Positions 28,094 to 38,469 are shown, counted from the stretch's first letter. The stretch: DNA of 64,000 nucleotides from Vibrio hepatarius (GCF_011806575.1 NZ_JAATOO010000011.1:92023-156022), one strand, 5' to 3'. The notes: generated from the letters alone by a model not told the origin. A program made the numbers and translations.

Positions 28094-31000
28094 TTCGATT
28101 CTTCGCCAAACACCCAACCGCCGCCAACCTGCTGATGCTGTCGTTGCTGCTGTTGGGTATCACCACCTTACCCAACATCAAGCGCGAAACGTTTCCCGAG
28201 TTTGACCCTCCTTACATCATGGCAGGCGTGGTTTATCCGGGCGCCTCTCCACAAGAAGTGGAAGAGAGCTTATGTGTACGCATGGAAGACGCCGTCGACG
28301 GCCTTGCCAACATTGAAGAAACCCAATGTGAAGCGATTGAAGGCTCTGCACGTCTGATCCTTAAGCTAAATGAAAAAGCCGATATCGGCCGAATGTTGGT
28401 CGATGTACAGACACAAATCAATTCGATCAACGACTTCCCTAAAGAGATCGAATCACCAGTGGTTCAAGAACTCGACTGGAACGAACCCGTTGTTGACGTC
28501 GCCATCACCGCCGATACCACTTGGCCGGAGCTGAAAGCGTACTCAGAGCAACTTAAGCGCACATTGAAGCTCGATTACGGAGTCTCACTTGTTAGCGTCG
28601 CGGGCTTTTCTGACCACCAATATCGTGTTGAGCTCGATACCCAGGCGATTCGTCAATTGGGCTTAAGTGTCGGTGATATTGCTGAGCAAATCGGCCGTCA
28701 AAACGTCAAACTGCCGAGCGGTAACGTCGAGACACCGGATAAGAACTTTTTGATCCGTTTTGATGAGCGACGAGTAACACCGCAAGAACTTGAATCCATC
28801 GTGGTTGGCTCAGGTGAAAATGGCTCTATCATCCGCCTTAAGGACATCGCGAAAATCACTGACCGATTCGAGTTGGACGAACAGAAAGTGCTGTTTGATG
28901 GCCACCCGTCTGCTCTACTTAAAATCAGCAAGAACAAAGAAGATGACGCGCTAAGAATCAAAGACCGTGTCGCACAGTTTGTTGAAGACCAACAAGCTAT
29001 CGCGCCCGACGGTGTCAAACTCGAATTGACCAATGATCTCTCCTCTGTACTTTGGGACCGTTTGACCATGATGGTTCGTAACGGCTGGCAAGGTATTGTA
29101 TTGGTGTTCGCTACCATGTGGCTGTTCTTCAGCTTGCGCTATTCGTTCTGGGTTGCGGCTGGTTTACCGGTTGCTTTCTTGGGCGGGTTGTTCTTGATGG
29201 CGCAACTGGGTTTGTCCATCAACATCATGTCTCTGGTCGGCTTATTGATGGCCATTGGTATCATGATGGACGATGCGATCGTAATAGCGGAATCGATCGC
29301 CTCCCACCTCGACCGTGGCGAAGATATCGATAGTGCAGTGGTCAAAGGCGTAAAAAAAGTGCTCCCCGGCGTACTTTCATCTTTCCTCACCACAGTGTGC
29401 ATCTTCGGTAGCTTGCTGTTTCTTGAAGGGGAAATGGGTGCGGTGCTTAAAGCCGTTCCGCAAGTGCTGATCTTGGTACTGACGCTCAGTTTGATTGAAG
29501 CGTTTCTTATCTTACCAAACCACTTATCGCATTCACTGCAGAAAGAAAAACAAGACAAGCCGCCAGCCAAGTTTAAGAAGAAGATTTTGGATGGGTTTGA
29601 GAACTTTAGAAATACCCGTCTTATCAACGCAGTAGAAAAAGTAGTGGAATACCGTTACGCGTTTTTGGGTTCAGTAGTCGCTGTACTGCTGATATCCATC
29701 GCTACCATCGTTGGCGGTATCCTTAAGTTTCAACCGTTTCCCGACTTAGACGGCGATATCGCCGAAGCGCGGATTATCCTGCCACCCGGCTCTTCGTTAT
29801 CTCAGACAGAAGCGGTAGTCGATAAAATCGTAGCGTCGGCGCAAAAGTTGGCAGTGGAATGGAGTGAGAAAAACGAAAATGGCACACCGTTGGTCGAGCA
29901 TATCACTAGCCAATTCAATGCCAACGCAGACGCAAATGAATCAGGACCACACATTGCAACCGTGCGTTTAGACTTACTAGGTGCAGAAAGCCGCAATACC
30001 GTCATCGACGACTTTATCAACGCATGGCGCGACGATATTGGTGACCTGGCCGATCCAATTTCTCTGGTGTTTAAGCAACCGACAATGGGCCCCGGTGGAC
30101 GTGCAATTGAGATTCGCGCCAAGCACGACAATCTCGATGAGTTAAAAGCCGCGTCCATCGATATTCAGCAGTATCTGAAAAAGTTTGACGGCGTACACGG
30201 TGTGCTCGATGACATGCGTATGGGTAAAGAAGAAATTCTGGTCAAATTGCGTCCGGGCGCAGAAGCGTATGGCATCAATGGTCAGTTGATCGCCGCCCAG
30301 CTTCGCGCCGCTTTCTTTGGCCAAACCGCCGATGAAATTCAGGTTGGGGTTGAGAATATCTCGATTGAAGTGCGCTTAGACAAAGCCCAAGCCGGTGATT
30401 TACAGCAGTTGGCTAATTTCCCGATCATTATGCCAAACGGCAGTCAGATCCCATTGGCGACGATGGCGACACTCGATTTCCAGCGTAATTACGTGCGTAT
30501 TCAACGCATCGACGGCTTGAGAACCATCAGCGTATTTGGCGATACCGATAACACCAAAGCGAACTCGACAGCGATCATTCGTCAGTTCCAGTTGGAAGAA
30601 GCGCCGAAGCTCGTCGCTAAGTATCCAGGTTTGCGTTTCGATTTCGAAGGTGAAGCAAAAGACGCAGCGGAAACTGGCGCATCAATGGGTAAGGGGTTCT
30701 TACTCGGCTTGTTCGGCGTCTTTGCCATTTTGAGTTACCAGTTCCGCAGTTATCTCGAACCGTTTGTGGTTATGCTCGCGATACCACTCGCCTTTATCGG
30801 TGTCGTTTGGGGGCATATATTGCTGGGTCACTCGCTGAGTATGCCGAGTATGATGGGCTTTGTTTCTTTGGCGGGGATTGTGGTCAACGACTCCATTTTG
30901 CTGGTGCAATACATTCGCCACCACGTCGATGAAGGCGACAGCGTGCACGATTCAGTAGTCAAAGCGAGCCGCGAGCGTTTTCGCGCCGTGTTCCTGACCT

Positions 31001-31191
31001 CAATGACCACAGCGGCAGGTTTGTTGCCATTGCTGACTGAAACCAGCTTGCAAGCGCAAGTCATCCAGCCACTGGTGATATCAATCGTATTTGGTATCTT
31101 TGCCTCAACTCTGCTGGTACTGTTTATGATTCCTGCCGCTTATGCGATTCTCGCCGACTTTGGCTTGGTCCATAAACACGAAGAAATATAA
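28090..31191 (+). CDS. RND efflux pump inner-membrane transporter
   Basis: A 1033-residue transporter of the AcrB/MexB superfamily with twelve membrane helices and two large periplasmic loops. The first helix lies at residues 12-28. Paired acidic residues of the proton relay are seen in [14 protein letters not shown] near residue 397. The matching helix in the second half carries [13 protein letters not shown] near 940. The start ATGA overlaps the adaptor stop. It expels hydrophobic compounds; the exact substrates are unknown. Confidence 0.95.
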   Translation: MIRFFAKHPTAANLLMLSLLLLGITTLPNIKRETFPEFDPPYIMAGVVYPGASPQEVEESLCVRMEDAVDGLANIEETQCEAIEGSARLILKLNEKADIGRMLVDVQTQINSINDFPKEIESPVVQELDWNEPVVDVAITADTTWPELKAYSEQLKRTLKLDYGVSLVSVAGFSDHQYRVELDTQAIRQLGLSVGDIAEQIGRQNVKLPSGNVETPDKNFLIRFDERRVTPQELESIVVGSGENGSIIRLKDIAKITDRFELDEQKVLFDGHPSALLKISKNKEDDALRIKDRVAQFVEDQQAIAPDGVKLELTNDLSSVLWDRLTMMVRNGWQGIVLVFATMWLFFSLRYSFWVAAGLPVAFLGGLFLMAQLGLSINIMSLVGLLMAIGIMMDDAIVIAESIASHLDRGEDIDSAVVKGVKKVLPGVLSSFLTTVCIFGSLLFLEGEMGAVLKAVPQVLILVLTLSLIEAFLILPNHLSHSLQKEKQDKPPAKFKKKILDGFENFRNTRLINAVEKVVEYRYAFLGSVVAVLLISIATIVGGILKFQPFPDLDGDIAEARIILPPGSSLSQTEAVVDKIVASAQKLAVEWSEKNENGTPLVEHITSQFNANADANESGPHIATVRLDLLGAESRNTVIDDFINAWRDDIGDLADPISLVFKQPTMGPGGRAIEIRAKHDNLDELKAASIDIQQYLKKFDGVHGVLDDMRMGKEEILVKLRPGAEAYGINGQLIAAQLRAAFFGQTADEIQVGVENISIEVRLDKAQAGDLQQLANFPIIMPNGSQIPLATMATLDFQRNYVRIQRIDGLRTISVFGDTDNTKANSTAIIRQFQLEEAPKLVAKYPGLRFDFEGEAKDAAETGASMGKGFLLGLFGVFAILSYQFRSYLEPFVVMLAIPLAFIGVVWGHILLGHSLSMPSMMGFVSLAGIVVNDSILLVQYIRHHVDEGDSVHDSVVKASRERFRAVFLTSMTTAAGLLPLLTETSLQAQVIQPLVISIVFGIFASTLLVLFMIPAAYAILADFGLVHKHEEI

Positions 31192-31220
31192 AAGATAAAA
31201 ATCAGCCCGTTAGGAACCCT

Positions 31221-32549
31221 ATGACGATTGATATTGAAACGCTTAGCCGCGACTTTCCACTAGTGAAACAACTGATTGAACTGGAAGAAGTCACCTGGTT
31301 TAACCCCAATGTGACCAGCTTAGAACAAGGCTTACCTTACGTGGGGTTGAACGCTAAAGACATTCAAGATGCGAGCGATAGGCTCAGCCGCTTCGCTGTG
31401 TATTTGGTCAAAGCTTTTCCAGAGACTAAAGCCAGCAACGGCATTATTGAATCAGAGATCGCAGCAATTCCAGCAATGCAAACATGGCTGGAACAAGAAT
31501 ATCAAACCAAGATTCAAGGCAAGCTACTCTTGAAGAAAGACAGCCACTTGTCGATTTCTGGCTCAATTAAAGCCCGCGGCGGTATTTATGAAGTGCTGAC
31601 CCACGCAGAGCAGTTAGCCATCAAAGCGGGTTTACTCTCAACCAGTGACGATTACAGCAAGTTATTCAGCGATCAGTTTCGCGACTTTTTCAAACAATAC
31701 AGTATCGCGGTAGGCTCGACGGGGAACTTGGGTCTGTCGATTGGCATCATGAGCGCTAAACTCGGATTTTCGGTATCCGTTCACATGTCAGCGGATGCTC
31801 GTCAATGGAAGAAAGACAAACTGCGCTCCCACGGCGTTAATGTGGTCGAGTATCAACAAGATTACGGTGTCGCGGTTGAGCAAGGTCGAAAAGAAGCGGA
31901 ACAAGACCCGAACTGCTTTTTTATTGATGATGAAAACTCGAAAACCTTGTTCCTCGGCTATTCGGTGGCTGGAGAACGAGTGAAACAGCAATTTGACCAA
32001 CAAGGCATCCGTGTTGATGCAGAGCACCCTTTATTTGTCTATCTGCCTTGTGGCGTAGGCGGTGGTCCGGGAGGCGTTGCATTTGGTCTTAAAATGGCGT
32101 TTGGCGATCACGTGCACTGCATTTTCGCCGAACCGACTCATTCACCATGCATGCTACTCGGTGTGCATACCGGATTGCACGACAACATCTCGGTACAAGA
32201 TATCGGCATCGACAACATTACCGCAGCGGATGGTCTTGCGGTTGGTCGCGCGTCAGGCTTTGTTGGCCGAGCAATGGAACGTTTACTCGATGGCTATTAC
32301 ACGCTCTCAGATGAGCACATGTACCGTTTACTCGGGCAGCTTAACCAAACCGAGGATATTCAGTTAGAACCGTCTGCACTTGCTGGAATGCTTGGTCCAA
32401 TATTGGTCAGTCAGAATCCAAGTTATTTGAATCGTATGAACATCAGCAAGCAAGCATTCAAACAGTCAACGCACCTAGTATGGGCAACAGGTGGCGGCAT
32501 GGTTCCGGCACAAGAAATGGAAAGTTATCTAAACCAAGCCGCTGGTTAG
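31221..32549 (+). CDS. dsdA: D-serine ammonia-lyase
   Basis: Converts D-serine to pyruvate and ammonia using PLP. At 442 residues the length is normal. The PLP lysine is Lys117 in SGSIKARGG, and the Gly-rich phosphate cradle is [10 protein letters not shown] near residue 277. The ribosome site TTAGGAA lies before ATG 31221. It is monocistronic here, without the dsdC regulator or dsdX permease seen in Escherichia coli, so it may simply detoxify or use D-serine from the environment. A bidirectional terminator follows. Confidence 0.96.
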   Translation: MTIDIETLSRDFPLVKQLIELEEVTWFNPNVTSLEQGLPYVGLNAKDIQDASDRLSRFAVYLVKAFPETKASNGIIESEIAAIPAMQTWLEQEYQTKIQGKLLLKKDSHLSISGSIKARGGIYEVLTHAEQLAIKAGLLSTSDDYSKLFSDQFRDFFKQYSIAVGSTGNLGLSIGIMSAKLGFSVSVHMSADARQWKKDKLRSHGVNVVEYQQDYGVAVEQGRKEAEQDPNCFFIDDENSKTLFLGYSVAGERVKQQFDQQGIRVDAEHPLFVYLPCGVGGGPGGVAFGLKMAFGDHVHCIFAEPTHSPCMLLGVHTGLHDNISVQDIGIDNITAADGLAVGRASGFVGRAMERLLDGYYTLSDEHMYRLLGQLNQTEDIQLEPSALAGMLGPILVSQNPSYLNRMNISKQAFKQSTHLVWATGGGMVPAQEMESYLNQAAG

Positions 32550-32576
32550 ACTCTCAGTGTGATACGGCATCGAGAT

Positions 32577-32608
32577 AAAACGCCACTACGTTTTTAGTGG
32601 CGTTTTTG
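32577..32608. terminator. Bidirectional terminator between dsdA and cytochrome gene
   Basis: AAAACGCCACTA / TAGTGGCGTTTT stem with a short loop and T runs on both sides. The stop codon of the convergent cytochrome gene (32594-32596) falls within the hairpin. Confidence 0.92.
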
Positions 32609-33109
32609 TTTCCAAAGCATAGTGCGGATATAGCTATTTCCGGTCACTCGGCTCATCAGCGCAATGGCGGCAACGTGAATACAGACACACGCGAAGGTTA
32701 GATTCGCCGCTAATTCATGAAACTCTTCGACCCAATCCTCGCCCCAAAACTGATCGGTTTCCATCAAATAACCCGACAGCCCTGTCATCAGCAGCCCAAT
32801 CCACATGCACCAGATCATCACCGAACCCGCAGGGTTGTGACCAGTATGTTGGTCCTCTCTGGTCTCAAGTACCTGCTTTAAGTGCAGCAATGCCGAACGC
32901 GGAGAAGGTAGAAACGAAGACAGTCTCGCCGGCGGTGAAGCAATCATTCCCCACAACAAACGGATCACTACTAATCCAACCACGCTGTATCCGACCCACT
33001 CATGGATATCGCTGCCCTCTTCGGTGACCAAGTAGTTAGCCAAAAACAGAGCAGCGACAGACCAGTGCGTCACACGCACCAATCTGTCCCAAACAAAATG
33101 CTTAGTCAT
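32594..33109 (-). CDS. Cytochrome b561-type diheme membrane protein
   Basis: A 171-residue inner-membrane protein with four hydrophobic helices. Its sequence fits the prokaryotic cytochrome b/b561 or Ni-Fe hydrogenase b-subunit group: His in VRVTHWSVAALFLANY (helix 1), HEWVGYSVVGLVVIRLLWG (helix 2), and His in the last helix pair (FACVCIHVAAIAL). It overlaps the upstream PepSY gene by 8 bases. It probably passes electrons from quinol to a periplasmic partner, perhaps the PepSY protein or a haem protein. Confidence 0.88.
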   Translation of the reverse strand: MTKHFVWDRLVRVTHWSVAALFLANYLVTEEGSDIHEWVGYSVVGLVVIRLLWGMIASPPARLSSFLPSPRSALLHLKQVLETREDQHTGHNPAGSVMIWCMWIGLLMTGLSGYLMETDQFWGEDWVEEFHELAANLTFACVCIHVAAIALMSRVTGNSYIRTMLWKQKRH

Positions 33110-33383
33110 CTTTTTCCTCTTTCACGACTTTGAGGTTGGTTGGGTCATAATAGATTTCTACGCGTTTACCCTGAGCATCTTTGCCATACAGCTCGTAGCA
33201 GCCCGTGTCTGTCGTTTTGAATTTTTTAATGCTGTAGCCTTGATCCATCACTTGCTGTTTGGCTTGTTCGAACGGGATCCAAGCTTCTTTACTCGCTTTA
33301 GTACAAGTTGGGTCGGCGTACGCAGAAGTTGCAAACATACCCACTACTAACCCAGAAAGAACAAGTGCTTTGTTGATCGTCAT
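33102..33383 (-). CDS. Secreted PepSY-domain protein
   Basis: A 93-residue exported protein. The signal peptide (residues 1-23, cleavage after SAYA) is followed by a PepSY-like domain (PFEQAKQQVMDQGYSIKKF then GCYELYGKDAQGKRVEIYYD). Two Cys in the mature part could form a disulfide. It is translationally coupled to the cytochrome b gene (8-base overlap). Similar PepSY/cytochrome b pairs are common in Vibrionales and Alteromonadales. A perfect CTTAAG direct repeat of the PmrA/QseB type lies 50-70 bases upstream. Confidence 0.88.
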   Translation of the reverse strand: MTINKALVLSGLVVGMFATSAYADPTCTKASKEAWIPFEQAKQQVMDQGYSIKKFKTTDTGCYELYGKDAQGKRVEIYYDPTNLKVVKEEKDD

Positions 33384-33838
33384 GGTCTATCTCCATTGAT
33401 GTTTGAATTCATAAACCACATTAATCAGTGAATCTTAAGAAACCCTTAAGAAAATTAAACTAATTGAATAATGCACCAAATGGCTTATCTGAACTCTCAA
33501 CAATATCGCGCCTGAATCCACGCGAAAATTGCCACACCGCCCATCTCACGGGACCTCGAAATCACGTTCAACAATTTCTATCCTGACAACAAAAATGTTT
33601 TGCTTTCAAAAGCTCCATTGGGTGTTGCGCAAGAAAAATTATCCACTTAATATCGCCCTGCTTCTTGATGATAGCCAATCCGAGTACATCACAGCGTGTT
33701 TTGTGGCAAGGCGATAGAGCAACTATCCAAGAGTGACTTTGACTGCGCAATTGCGCTTTTTTTGACGCTCCACTTTTCATCATTACCTCACTGTACAAAG
33801 TGCGAATGAAAAGTGCCTTTACACGTTGGAGGTTTTCT
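33384..33838. other. Intergenic region, PepSY operon and decarboxylase promoters
   Basis: About 450 bases between divergent genes. It holds the CTTAAG-N5-CTTAAG box at 33434-33450. A GCGCAATTGCGC palindrome with a following T7 lies at 33745-33763, about 75 bases before the decarboxylase start, and may act as an attenuator-like hairpin or be chance. Short frames in this stretch lack ribosome sites, so I do not call them. Confidence 0.45.
33434..33450. promoter_or_regulatory. PmrA/QseB-type response-regulator box
   Basis: CTTAAG-AAACC-CTTAAG is an exact direct repeat with five-base spacing, the form recognised by OmpR-family regulators PmrA, QseB and Vibrio CarR/VprA. It is 51-67 bases upstream of the PepSY start on the minus strand. 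The match to the box is seen; the regulator is inferred. Confidence 0.65.
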
Positions 33839-35038
33839 ATGGCTCACGCTCATTCTGTATTGGATTTTCAATCTTTTTCTTCTCAAACTCTGTCTGCTGC
33901 TGAAGTCTCTCTTATCGAGTCTTCTGTTGAACAGTTCGGTGCGCCATTACTGCTACTCGATTGCGACGTAATTCGCAGCCAGTACCGCGCGCTGAAAAAT
34001 GCGCTACCGACGGTTACGTTACACTTTGCACTTAAACCGCTGCCACACCCAGCAGTTGTAAAAACTCTGCTTGAAGAAGGGGCGAGCTTTGACCTCGCCA
34101 CTACAGGCGAAGTTGAGTTAGTCGCGCGGCAAGGCGTACCAGCGGAGCGGACTATTCACACGCACCCAATTAAACGCGATTCAGACATTCGTGACGCGTT
34201 AGCGTACGGCTGTAATGTGTTTGTGGTGGACAACCTAAACGAGCTGGCGAAATTCAAAGCATATAAAGATGAAGTTGAGCTGCTGGTGCGTTTGAGTTTC
34301 CGTAACTCTGAAGCGTTTGCTGACCTTTCGAAGAAGTTCGGCTGCTCACCAGAGCAAGCTCTGACCATCATCGAAACAGCGAAAGAGTGGAATATCCGCA
34401 TCAAAGGTCTGTCGTTCCATGTTGGTTCACAAACCATGAATCCACAGAAATACGTTGATGCGATCCGTACTTGCAAACAAGTCATGGAACAGGTGGTTGA
34501 GCGCGGTCTTCCAGCGTTGAGTACACTAGATATCGGTGGTGGTTTCCCGGTAAGCTACTCAAAACACGTGACACCAATCGATGAGTTTTGTGTGCCGATT
34601 AACGAAGCGTTGAATGAGTTGCCAGAAACGGTTCACGTCATTGCCGAACCTGGACGTTTTATCGTTGCGCAGTCAATGATGAGTGTCGCATCGGTGATGG
34701 GCCAGGCAGAACGCGAAGGTCAGATTTGGTACTACTTGGATGATGGCATTTACGGTTCGTTCAGCGGCTTGATGTTTGACGATGCCCAGTACCCGCTAGT
34801 AACGCTAAAACAAGGTGGCGAATATCTACCAAGCGTATTAGCCGGACCAACTTGCGACAGCATTGATGTGATTGCAGAAAATGTCATGCTACCGAAACTG
34901 GACAACGGTGACTTGGTCGTTGGCCGCATGATGGGCGCTTACACGAGCGCAACAGCAACGGATTTTAACTTCTTCAAACGTGCACAAACGATTGTGTTTA
35001 ACCAAGAAGAAGCGGCGCAGGAGCGCATGATTGGTTAA
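33839..35038 (+). CDS. Type III PLP-dependent ornithine/lysine decarboxylase
   Basis: A 399-residue fold-type III (alanine-racemase fold) decarboxylase making putrescine or cadaverine. The PLP lysine is Lys66 in HFALKPLPHP. Further motifs are FHVGSQ, DIGGGFP, EPGRF and AGPTCDSID with the active-site Cys339 of eukaryotic-type ornithine decarboxylases. The ATG at 33839 follows TTGGAGG at ideal spacing; the frame is open from 33800 but without ribosome site. Substrate preference between ornithine and lysine cannot be fixed by eye. It is monocistronic. Confidence 0.92.
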   Translation: MAHAHSVLDFQSFSSQTLSAAEVSLIESSVEQFGAPLLLLDCDVIRSQYRALKNALPTVTLHFALKPLPHPAVVKTLLEEGASFDLATTGEVELVARQGVPAERTIHTHPIKRDSDIRDALAYGCNVFVVDNLNELAKFKAYKDEVELLVRLSFRNSEAFADLSKKFGCSPEQALTIIETAKEWNIRIKGLSFHVGSQTMNPQKYVDAIRTCKQVMEQVVERGLPALSTLDIGGGFPVSYSKHVTPIDEFCVPINEALNELPETVHVIAEPGRFIVAQSMMSVASVMGQAEREGQIWYYLDDGIYGSFSGLMFDDAQYPLVTLKQGGEYLPSVLAGPTCDSIDVIAENVMLPKLDNGDLVVGRMMGAYTSATATDFNFFKRAQTIVFNQEEAAQERMIG

Positions 35039-35342
35039 CGGCACTTAAGTACCAATTAAAACAATGCCAAAGGTTTAGCGTAATTGCTAAACCTTTGATT
35101 CATCTACACGACTAACGTTCTATATCGTATTCAACTTTTTTGCTCGCCGTATAGTTTCTTGCTATTTGCAAACGTCACTTGTTAGTTCTTTAAGCAATAC
35201 AATGCACTATCTAAACTTAAGTTTGACTATAATGTTAAACCAAAAGACTTATATCTATTGACAACAATAAAACTTGCTCCCATTCTTTATTTAACCTTTT
35301 TTTGACATTTTTCTGACACTTATTTGTGTATAAGGGGCATGG
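35039..35342. other. A+T-rich intergenic region before the ubiquitin-like gene
   Basis: Holds the hairpin at 35068-35097, then strongly A+T-rich DNA. Promoter candidates for the gene at 35343 are TATAAT at 35228-35233 and TTGACA at 35302-35307; neither has a well-spaced partner. No coding frame is visible. Confidence 0.5.
35068..35097. terminator. Hairpin after the decarboxylase, weak terminator
   Basis: Perfect arms CAAAGGTTTAGC / GCTAAACCTTTG with a six-base loop. No strong T run follows, so termination efficiency is uncertain. Confidence 0.5.
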
Positions 35343-36917
35343 ATGCCGAAGTTTAAAATTGTTATTCAAAGCATTTTAATATGTTGTATTGCTTGGAGTT
35401 CATCAGCGTATGCCATGCAAATTTTCATTAAAATGACCACGGGCAAGACCATTACGTTAGATCTTGAGCCTTCTGACTCGATAGAAACGGTGAAAGTTAA
35501 GATACAAGAAAAAGAAAACATATCACCAGATAAGCAAACGTTAGTTTTTGCAGGGAAAGAACTGGAAGATGGTCGATCACTGTCTGATTACAATATCCAG
35601 AAAGAGAGCACTTTACACTTGATAGTTAGCTCTACAGATAATGCTTCAACGTTGGAAACAGAACTTAAATCCAAAAGGCAACTCTCTCAAGTTTCTTCAT
35701 TATTAGAAACTAATCAGCTTCAGAAAAACGTGTACTCAAGAGTACGTACCATCCGAGAAAACACCCGTTTTACCAATAAAATTACTACATCCAAAAATAA
35801 TTTCCCAAATCAATACCAACACAACGTCGACTTTTTTGATGTTAGTCAGTTCGAAGAAGGCTCAACAGCGCAACTTTTGGCGTTAACCGAGTTTGAACTT
35901 AACCTCAACAATGCCAGCTATACAGATCCTGTACAAAACATGAGTAGGGATGCTTCTCAACAGACGGGGCAAATTGCCGTTTGGGGACACGCCTCATTCT
36001 CAGATATTTCCGGAAACTCACTCATTGAAGACGCAAATCTGTCTTATTCTGGCACAAGTTGGTCGTACAATTTAGGCTCTGATATAAAAGTGACTGAATC
36101 TACATACGTGGGCGCCTCTATTGGTTTCACTCATGGAGACATAAATACAAGCCAGGATAGTAACGACTACAAAGAAAATAGTTGGTCGATCAACCCTTAC
36201 ATAGTCTATATCCATTCAGATGAACTAATGTTTTACCTGTTGTCAGGATACTCTATCGGCGAACTAGAATTTCAAGACGAATCAACCGATACAAATCTGT
36301 GGTATGTCAAACCGACGATTAACTACAATGTGTCCCCAGATAGCGAATCTCCGTTAAAGCTTACTTTAGGGCTCAGCTTTTTCGCTATGGCCCAAGATTT
36401 AGATATAGATGACGAAGGTGAAGACATCTCCTTACCGTCAAAACGAGCGAATACTCGTCAGATCAATCCAAGCATCGAAATCTCATATCTTTCAACTTGG
36501 GACGATGCCGTAGTAAAACCTTATGCGAAAGTGATCGGTCTATTTGACCTAGCCGACAGCATCAATGACGATGACGTTGCTTATGAGTTATCAGCAGGTA
36601 TCACGAGTCAATTGAGGGAAGGATGGTCCGGAAACTTATCAGTGAGCTCGATAGAAGGAAGACGGGAGTACGATGAACGTTCAATAGATGGTCAAATTGT
36701 CTATGAGATACCTTTAAGTTCGAGCAAAAGGTCCGATCAAGCCAGCTTAGAAACCTATTTCGGGTCTAGTTTGGAAGATGAAATCGCCATCTACAAAACC
36801 GGACTACGCTACACTTTGAGTTCCGCTGTAGTCGAGCTTTCTTATCACCTTTCTACCTCTACAGCAGATTTTGTTGATTCTGACACTATATTTCTCGAAG
36901 CCAATATAGGGCTCTAA
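35343..36917 (+). CDS. Ubiquitin-like protein fused to an autotransporter-type outer-membrane barrel
   Basis: A 524-residue secreted fusion. Residues 1-24 are a signal peptide (cleavage after SSAYA). Residues 25-94 align without gaps to ubiquitin 1-70 with 53 identities by my count, including GKTITL, EPSD, KIQ, FAGK, LEDGR and the run [14 protein letters not shown]. Lys6, 11, 27, 29, 33, 48 and 63 are all kept. The LRLRGG tail is replaced by VSSTDN, so E1-dependent conjugation is not expected. Residues about 100-145 are probably helical. Residues about 190-524 alternate polar and aromatic/hydrophobic positions as in beta-barrels, starting at [11 protein letters not shown] and ending FLEANIGL. 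The architecture is that of a small type V autotransporter with ubiquitin as its only folded passenger. AAGGGG (35332-35337) precedes the ATG. The gene looks A+T-richer than its neighbours, suggesting transfer. Function unknown; surface display to a eukaryotic host is a natural guess. Confidence 0.88.
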   Translation: MPKFKIVIQSILICCIAWSSSAYAMQIFIKMTTGKTITLDLEPSDSIETVKVKIQEKENISPDKQTLVFAGKELEDGRSLSDYNIQKESTLHLIVSSTDNASTLETELKSKRQLSQVSSLLETNQLQKNVYSRVRTIRENTRFTNKITTSKNNFPNQYQHNVDFFDVSQFEEGSTAQLLALTEFELNLNNASYTDPVQNMSRDASQQTGQIAVWGHASFSDISGNSLIEDANLSYSGTSWSYNLGSDIKVTESTYVGASIGFTHGDINTSQDSNDYKENSWSINPYIVYIHSDELMFYLLSGYSIGELEFQDESTDTNLWYVKPTINYNVSPDSESPLKLTLGLSFFAMAQDLDIDDEGEDISLPSKRANTRQINPSIEISYLSTWDDAVVKPYAKVIGLFDLADSINDDDVAYELSAGITSQLREGWSGNLSVSSIEGRREYDERSIDGQIVYEIPLSSSKRSDQASLETYFGSSLEDEIAIYKTGLRYTLSSAVVELSYHLSTSTADFVDSDTIFLEANIGL

Positions 36918-37001
36918 ATTGACTTAGACACATCTAGGTCACTTAGCACAAAACTATCGCGGATAAATTGTAGAACAACTAATTCAACACATGACGTTTA
37001 C

Positions 37002-37020
37002 CCGCCCCTTAAAGGGGCGG
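37002..37020. repeat. G+C-rich hairpin downstream of the ubiquitin-like gene
   Basis: Perfect arms CCGCCCCTT / AAGGGGCGG around a single A, in otherwise A+T-rich DNA. It lacks a T run. It recalls hairpins near the ends of IS200/IS605-type elements, but no transposase is present. It may be a relic or a transcription barrier. Confidence 0.45.
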
Positions 37021-37123
37021 TACAAGCAATTAGTTCGACGTATACTCACACAAAGCATCAGGCTCCACGCCCCGCTCTTTACAAATCAATATTGAGTAAT
37101 ACTGACTACATTAGTGATTCCTG

Positions 37124-38380
37124 TTAACGACTCAACAAACGGAACGCTTTCTTGCCACGTTGAACAATCCAATATTTGTCGAACAAGGCAAACTGTTGCT
37201 CGAGAGACTCCCCCGATACCACCTCGCCATTGACTCGAATTGCATTGCTGGTCAAAAGCTCACGCGCAATACGCTTTGACTTGGCTAAATCACTTGCCAC
37301 TAACGCGGTCGCCATATCCCAGTCAGGCTCAATACTGAACGTCGGCAGGCCGTCGAGTGCCAATTGGTCCACCTCAGAGCGGCTGAGCGTTTTCAGTTCG
37401 CCATCAAATAGCGCTTGAGTTATGCGTTTAGCGCTGGCTAAGCCCTCTTCGCCATGAACGAATCGTGTCACTTCTTCTGCCAAAATACGCTGCGCTTGTG
37501 GTTTACCGGCTTGGTTTTGATCTTGCTGTTCGATCTCTTCAATTTCGCTCAACGGCAAGAAAGTGTAGTAACGCAGAAAGCGGTAAACATCGTCATCGGC
37601 GGTGTTGAGCCAGAACTGGTAAAAGGCGTAAGGCGAAGTTTTCTCCGCGTCCAACCACACTGCGCCACCTTCGGTTTTGCCAAATTTCACACCGTCCGAT
37701 TTAGTGATCAACGGAAGCGTCAAACCAAACACATTGTCGTTGTTCATACGACGCGTCAAGTCAATCCCGCTGACGATGTTGCCCCACTGGTCACTGCCGC
37801 CGATTTGCAACTTGCAACCAAACTCTCGGTTAAGGTGAACAAAATCGTAGGCCTGCAGCAGCGCATAACTAAATTCGGTAAACGAGATACCTTGATCTGG
37901 GCGCTGCAAGCGCTGCTTAACCGACTCACGGTTGATCATCGCATTGACAGAGAAGTGTTTGCCGATATCGCGTAAAAACTCGATCACATTGATTTGACCT
38001 GTCCAATCGGCGTTATTGACGATCTTAAGCGGGCGACTTAAGTGAGAACCCATCACTTGGTTAATCTGTTGCGATAACTGCGATACCCAAGTTTTGACCG
38101 TTTCTTCGCTGTTCAAGCTACGTTCGGTCGCTTTAAAGCTCGGGTCGCCGATCATTCCTGTTGCCCCACCAATCAGTGCGATAGGTTTGTGTCCTACGTT
38201 TTGAAAACGTTTCAGCATCATCAAAGGTACTAGGTGACCGATATGCAAACTACCCGCCGTAGGGTCAAAGCCACAGTAAAGCACTTGTGGCGTTGCTAGT
38301 TGTTCACTAAGTTGTTCTAGGTGGGTGGTTTGCGCGATCAAACCGCGCTGCTGTAAGTCTTGAATAAGTAGCTGTGTCAT
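37124..38380 (-). CDS. tyrS: Tyrosyl-tRNA synthetase
   Basis: Charges tRNA-Tyr with tyrosine. The 418-residue protein closely follows the E. coli TyrS pattern. The class I HIGH signature is His46-Ile-Gly-His in [10 protein letters not shown], and the KMSKS equivalent is KFGKT at 232-236. GGSDQWGN and the tyrosine-binding DLTRR region are present, and a C-terminal S4 RNA-binding domain begins near residue 350. Vibrios often have two tyrS copies, so this may be one of a pair. I see no T-box or tRNA-like leader upstream. Confidence 0.96.
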   Translation of the reverse strand: MTQLLIQDLQQRGLIAQTTHLEQLSEQLATPQVLYCGFDPTAGSLHIGHLVPLMMLKRFQNVGHKPIALIGGATGMIGDPSFKATERSLNSEETVKTWVSQLSQQINQVMGSHLSRPLKIVNNADWTGQINVIEFLRDIGKHFSVNAMINRESVKQRLQRPDQGISFTEFSYALLQAYDFVHLNREFGCKLQIGGSDQWGNIVSGIDLTRRMNNDNVFGLTLPLITKSDGVKFGKTEGGAVWLDAEKTSPYAFYQFWLNTADDDVYRFLRYYTFLPLSEIEEIEQQDQNQAGKPQAQRILAEEVTRFVHGEEGLASAKRITQALFDGELKTLSRSEVDQLALDGLPTFSIEPDWDMATALVASDLAKSKRIARELLTSNAIRVNGEVVSGESLEQQFALFDKYWIVQRGKKAFRLLSR

Positions 38381-38469
38381 GGCTTCCTCTCTCTGCTAGA
38401 CAGTCAGAGTACTGGTGCAGGAAACCATCAGACATATCCCTAAAGGGACAATTTTGGTGTTATTTTGCT

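Noticed and set aside
33529..33717. 62-residue plus-strand frame in the decarboxylase upstream region
   Set aside because: No ribosome site, basic low-complexity start and no family resemblance; more likely non-coding leader DNA.
33745..33763. GCGCAATTGCGC palindrome with T7 as a terminator
   Set aside because: It cannot fold with a loop of three or more bases without losing most of its stem, and no gene ends nearby on the plus strand.
35343..35414. Lipoprotein signal in the ubiquitin-like protein (two Cys in the hydrophobic core)
   Set aside because: The residues before the Cys pair do not form a lipobox, and a good signal peptidase I site (SSAYA) follows.
37002..37123. Possible end of an IS200/IS605-type element
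   Set aside because: Only a hairpin and a short open stretch on the minus strand; no transposase or TnpB sequence and no defined ends.
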